Below are positions 33,476 through 36,346 of a stretch of DNA of 36,346 bases, piece by piece. A program made the translations under genes and the position numbers. Source of the DNA: Longicatena sp. (GTDB lineage: Bacteria > Bacillota_I > Bacilli_A > Erysipelotrichales > Erysipelotrichaceae); contig JAHHST010000003.1 of assembly GCA_020025055.1 (NCBI GenBank), positions 1 to 36,346 of the forward strand. The letters run 5' to 3'. A model generated the notes under the pieces. That model saw only the letters and a list, made by a program, of their open reading frames with translations. It was not told where the DNA came from and did not search any database. Position 1 is the first letter of the stretch. Each line of letters opens with the position of its first letter.

Positions 33476-34426
33476 ATGGCTTATAACAATCCTTTTCAAT
33501 ACAGTGATGACAATAAACGTTATCATACTTGGAATTATTATTTAAAACATCAATTTCATGCAAAAGTGTTCAAAGTACCACTAAATACAAATTTTTCTTG
33601 TCCAAATCGTGATGGTACTTGTGGAATTGGTGGATGTACATTTTGTGGCAGCCTTGGAAGCGGAGAATATGCTGGTAATATTTCCGATGATTTATCAACA
33701 CAATTTAAACAAGGCCAACAAATGATGTTAAGAAAATGGCCAAATGGAAAGAGTATAGCATACTTCCAAGCATATTCTAATACATATGCACCATTAGACA
33801 TTCTTAAAAAGACTTTCCAACCTTTTGTTGATCGTAATGATGTTTGTGCAATTAGTATAGCAACAAGAGCTGATTGTTTAGAAGATGAAAAAATTGAATA
33901 TTTACAATCCCTATGTCAAAAAAAGGAAATTTGGATTGAACTTGGATTACAAAGTGTTCATGACCAAACTGCAGTGCTTTGCAACCGTGGACATAGCTAT
34001 GCACAATTTTTAGATTGTATCGAACGTTTAAAACATACAGATTTAAAAATCGTTGTACATCTAATTAATTCTCTTCCCTATGAAACACAGGAAGATATGA
34101 TTGAAAGTGCAAAGGCTATTTCTTCTTTACCAATCCACGCAGTTAAAATTCATATGTTGCACATCATGGAAGGTACACAAATGGCTAAAGACTATCAACT
34201 ACATCCATTCCATATTCAAAGCAAAGAAGAATATGTCGATACCGTTATTCGTCAATTAGAAGTTCTTCCCCCTACGATGATTATTCAACGTTTAACTGGT
34301 GATGGTGTAAAAGATCTTTTAATTACTCCAGAATGGACATTAAAAAAAGTTTGTGTATTAAATGATATTGATAAAGAAATGAAACGTCGAAATACTTGGC
34401 AGGGTCGTTTATATAAGGAAAACTAA
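33476..34426 (+). CDS. TIGR01212 family radical SAM protein (YhcC/YtqA-like)
   Basis: A 316-aa radical SAM enzyme. C42, C54 and C57 in the segment CPNRDGTCGIGGCTFC are the likely [4Fe-4S] ligands (an extra C49 is present). The start NPFQYSDDNKRYHTWNYYLK and the blocks GLQSVHDQT, NRGHSY and VHLINSLPYETQEDM are typical of this YhcC/YtqA group, whose reaction is unknown or only recently studied. The YtqB-type methyltransferase that often follows it is absent. AAAGGTGAT precedes the ATG. It ends in a strong terminator shared with the convergent gene. Confidence 0.92.
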   Translation: MAYNNPFQYSDDNKRYHTWNYYLKHQFHAKVFKVPLNTNFSCPNRDGTCGIGGCTFCGSLGSGEYAGNISDDLSTQFKQGQQMMLRKWPNGKSIAYFQAYSNTYAPLDILKKTFQPFVDRNDVCAISIATRADCLEDEKIEYLQSLCQKKEIWIELGLQSVHDQTAVLCNRGHSYAQFLDCIERLKHTDLKIVVHLINSLPYETQEDMIESAKAISSLPIHAVKIHMLHIMEGTQMAKDYQLHPFHIQSKEEYVDTVIRQLEVLPPTMIIQRLTGDGVKDLLITPEWTLKKVCVLNDIDKEMKRRNTWQGRLYKEN

Positions 34427-34446
34427 AATTTAGTTTTCCTTTTTTT
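34415..34446 (+). terminator. Terminator after the radical SAM gene
   Basis: The stem AAGGAAAACTA/TAGTTTTCCTT (34415-34425 with 34431-34441) is followed by a T run. It covers both stop codons of the convergent genes. Confidence 0.8.
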
Positions 34447-34974
34447 ATACCATTGATATAATAACCATACAAAAATAATGAAACTAAATAAAACTTCAAT
34501 ATGTTTCATTGGAATAGCTTCCTTAAATTTTTTTAAGCAAAATGTGATTACTATACTCCTAAGAAATCTTGCCCCTCCATCTGCAATTAAAAACTTACCT
34601 ATTGGCATTTTCATAAAACCTGCGATATACGATAGAATAAAATCAGGAATTGGAGTAATTCCTCCTATAAAAACCGCAAGTATTCCATGTTTTACAAATA
34701 GATCTTCTCCTTTTATTAATTCTTCCTCATTTACTAAATTTGTAAGAATCTTCCTACCAAATAACCTAGCTAAATAATATCCAATCATTCCTCCGATACA
34801 TGTTCCAATACCTCCAATAATAGAGTACCATAGCCATTTATTAGGATTTGATAAACAAAGTGGTGTTAATATTACTTCCAATGATGGTAAAGGTAAAAAG
34901 GCTTTTAATATAGAATAAAATAATAGACTTATATCTTCCCATGAAATAAAAAAAATCTTTTCATACACAAACAT
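34423..34974 (-). CDS. VTT-domain membrane protein (DedA/YqaA-like)
   Basis: A 183-aa integral membrane protein of the VTT (SNARE-associated/DedA) superfamily. The order FLPLPSLEVIL, GGIGTCIGGMIGYYLARLFG, FVKHGILAVFIGGITPIPDFILSYIAGFMKMP and a final helix before YKKRKTKF matches the YqaA branch. Relatives take part in lipid translocation (DedA) or have no known role. The start is uncertain: the ATG at 34974 is only 2 nt from AGGAG, while a GTG at 34966-34968 has better spacing (8 nt). It is convergent with the radical SAM gene. Confidence 0.85.
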   Translation of the reverse strand: MFVYEKIFFISWEDISLLFYSILKAFLPLPSLEVILTPLCLSNPNKWLWYSIIGGIGTCIGGMIGYYLARLFGRKILTNLVNEEELIKGEDLFVKHGILAVFIGGITPIPDFILSYIAGFMKMPIGKFLIADGGARFLRSIVITFCLKKFKEAIPMKHIEVLFSFIIFVWLLYQWYKKRKTKF

Positions 34975-35009
34975 CACTCCTATGTTCAGTATACGAAAAG
35001 ATTTTATAT

Positions 35010-35792
35010 TTATGTTTTTACTAACTCCATTAACGAATCCACACAGTAGGTTGCATGAATTTGTAATGTTTCTTGATCTACTTTTGTATGAACACCGGTT
35101 GTCACAAACACAGTATCAACACCATTCAAATTACCAAAGGTAATATCTGTTTCTAAATTATCTCCAACAATTAAACATTCTTCTTTTTTTATGTTAGCAT
35201 ATTCTAATAATTCTTCAAACATTGGTCGATTTGGCTTTCCAATCATCAAACATTTCTTTTCACTTGCATATTCTAACATTTTAATAATGGCACCATTTCC
35301 AATTTGATATTTATCTCCATCAGGAATTCTACGATCTGGATTTGTTCCAACAAAATCTGCTCCTTGTTGTAACATTTGATATACCTTACTATATAAATGG
35401 TAATCTGCATATGAATCTAATCCAACAAATATAATTTCAGCATGATCTTCACAAAGCTTGTACCCAGATTCTATTAATGCTTCCCTTAATCCACTTTCCC
35501 CTAAACAAAACGCTTTTCTTTTATCCGAGTGTTTAAAAACATAAGAAGCAGCGGCCATTGCACTTGTAAAAAACTGTTTTTCATCAATATTTTCATAACC
35601 CATGTTTCTTAATTTATCTGCATTCTGTTTATGTGTTCTCTTTGCATTATTTGTCAAAAAATAAAAGGGTATTTGTTCTTGTTGCAAATAACAAATGAAT
35701 TGATATGCACTTTCAATTCTATGCTTTCCTCTATACACCGTTCCATCTAAATCGATAAATAAAGTTTTATTTTTCAAATTCATAATGTTCAT
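35010..35792 (-). CDS. HAD-IIA family phosphatase (NagD-like)
   Basis: A 260-aa sugar-phosphate/nucleotide phosphatase of the NagD subgroup. Motif I is FIDLDGTVYRG (D14 and D16 by this start), motif II is FLTNNAKRT, the C2A cap contains FVGTNPDRRIPDG, motif III is GKPNRPMFEE, and motif IV is LIVGDNLETDITFG. Substrate is unknown. The ATG at 35790-35792 is 7 nt from AAGGA; ATGs at 35795 and 35783 are alternatives. It overlaps the end of the upstream gene by 26 bp, so the two are translated from one transcript. Confidence 0.9.
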   Translation of the reverse strand: MNIMNLKNKTLFIDLDGTVYRGKHRIESAYQFICYLQQEQIPFYFLTNNAKRTHKQNADKLRNMGYENIDEKQFFTSAMAAASYVFKHSDKRKAFCLGESGLREALIESGYKLCEDHAEIIFVGLDSYADYHLYSKVYQMLQQGADFVGTNPDRRIPDGDKYQIGNGAIIKMLEYASEKKCLMIGKPNRPMFEELLEYANIKKEECLIVGDNLETDITFGNLNGVDTVFVTTGVHTKVDQETLQIHATYCVDSLMELVKT

Positions 35793-36294
35793 CATAAATT
35801 CCTTTATATGCAAAATGATATTGTTTTTCATCAAATTTATCAAAAGATAAATGTGTATTAAACATATATAGAAGCATGGAGAAAACAGCATTTAAATTTG
35901 TATTTCTAAATTTTGCAGTAAGCTCTTGCATAAATGCATAATCACATACTACTTTTTCTTTATCAATGCATATAATATGTTTATGTGCTAAATGACTTCC
36001 TCCATAAAATCGATAATAAATACCAAGCAATTTCATTTCATATCCATATTTAGTAACGTATAATTCTCCTAGTTTAGTATCATGATCATAAATTGTGAAT
36101 CCTTGTTTATTTTTCTTAAATAAATTAGTTCTCTTATGTTCGATTTCATGCATACTAATCGCTTCTTCTCCATACATATTATTCATATATATAGATAATA
36201 ATCCTTGCTCGTTTTCAATCATAAATTGATAAATTTTTCTTTGGTCTTCGATGATAAAAGGTTTTTCATCTTCATGTATTAGAGTTACTTTCAC
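35767..36294 (-). CDS. Unrecognised 175-aa protein upstream of the HAD gene
   Basis: A 175-aa protein of unknown family. It looks strand-rich: IYQFMIENEQGLLSIYM, GFTIYDHDTKLGELYVTKYG, MKLLGIYYRFYGG and HIICIDKEKVVCDYAF would suit a beta-barrel, loosely like tubby C-terminal-like proteins (speculative). There is no signal peptide or membrane segment. The start is a GTG with a strong AGGGGGAG 5 nt upstream, and TATAAT at 36329-36334 is a likely -10. It overlaps the NagD-like gene by 26 bp. Confidence 0.65.
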   Translation of the reverse strand: MKVTLIHEDEKPFIIEDQRKIYQFMIENEQGLLSIYMNNMYGEEAISMHEIEHKRTNLFKKNKQGFTIYDHDTKLGELYVTKYGYEMKLLGIYYRFYGGSHLAHKHIICIDKEKVVCDYAFMQELTAKFRNTNLNAVFSMLLYMFNTHLSFDKFDEKQYHFAYKGIYDEHYEFEK

Positions 36295-36328
36295 TAAAAC
36301 TCCCCCTTTATTTTGACTTTTCTTATTT

Positions 36329-36334
36329 ATTATA
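36329..36334 (-). promoter_or_regulatory. -10 of the promoter for the 175-aa protein/HAD operon
   Basis: TATAAT on the minus strand, 34 bp upstream of the GTG start. The -35 would lie at or beyond the window edge. Confidence 0.4.
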
Positions 36335-36346
36335 AGAAAAAAATAT

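Overview
The window is chromosomal DNA from a low-GC, Gram-positive, endospore-forming bacterium. The genes are AT-rich with AGGAGG-type ribosome binding sites. It carries spoIVB and spoIIIAH, T-box leaders on aminoacyl-tRNA synthetase genes, a 6S-type RNA, and the anaerobe-type electron-bifurcating enzyme NfnAB. Gene content and order suggest an anaerobic Erysipelotrichia-like Firmicute (inference; no marker gene for exact placement is present). There is no phage, insertion sequence, CRISPR array, tRNA or rRNA gene.

Region by region: (1) 30-653, a nucleotidyltransferase gene that looks foreign, beyond the terminator of spoIVB. (2) 778-10804, all minus strand, a version of the Bacillus spoIIIA-yqhY-nusB-xseAB-ispA-dxs-tlyA-recN-spoIVB region. 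Here only spoIIIAH is present from spoIIIA, folD and argR are absent, and a 5'-nucleotidase is added. (3) 10860-14006, truB-ribF plus a divergent RelA/SpoT-fold protein, with plus-strand ttcA diverging from truB. (4) 15186-19376, an HD-domain protein, a 6S-type RNA, and hisS-aspS behind a T-box leader that reads best as Asp-specific. (5) 19486-23000, yebC, and leuS behind a Leu T-box. (6) 23115-23375, a small Cys/Asn-rich protein, possibly coat-like or metal-binding. (7) 23628-28029, aroD-nfnA-nfnB (minus) diverging from an aroE-aroK fusion (plus). (8) 28144-32420, an M42 aminopeptidase, a DUF2809 membrane protein, an unrecognised five-helix membrane protein, a membrane-protein/XRE-regulator pair, and two AT-rich stretches with decayed coding. 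(9) 32654-36294, a YgjP-type metalloprotein with an 18-bp perfect palindrome at its promoter, a TIGR01212 radical SAM protein, a VTT-domain membrane protein, a NagD-like HAD phosphatase and an unrecognised 175-aa protein.

Most of the content is housekeeping: isoprenoid precursors (dxs, ispA), DNA repair (recN, xseAB), rRNA/tRNA modification (tlyA, truB, ttcA), flavin cofactors (ribF), tRNA charging (hisS, aspS, leuS) and the shikimate pathway (aroD, aroE-aroK). The points most worth a second look are the RelA/SpoT-like protein with a broken G-loop motif, the Asp-type T-box in front of hisS, the orphan spoIIIAH, the Cys-rich small protein, the promoter palindrome at 33354-33371 and the unassigned membrane protein at 29964. 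I did not find a convincing multi-gene defence or other wholly new system.
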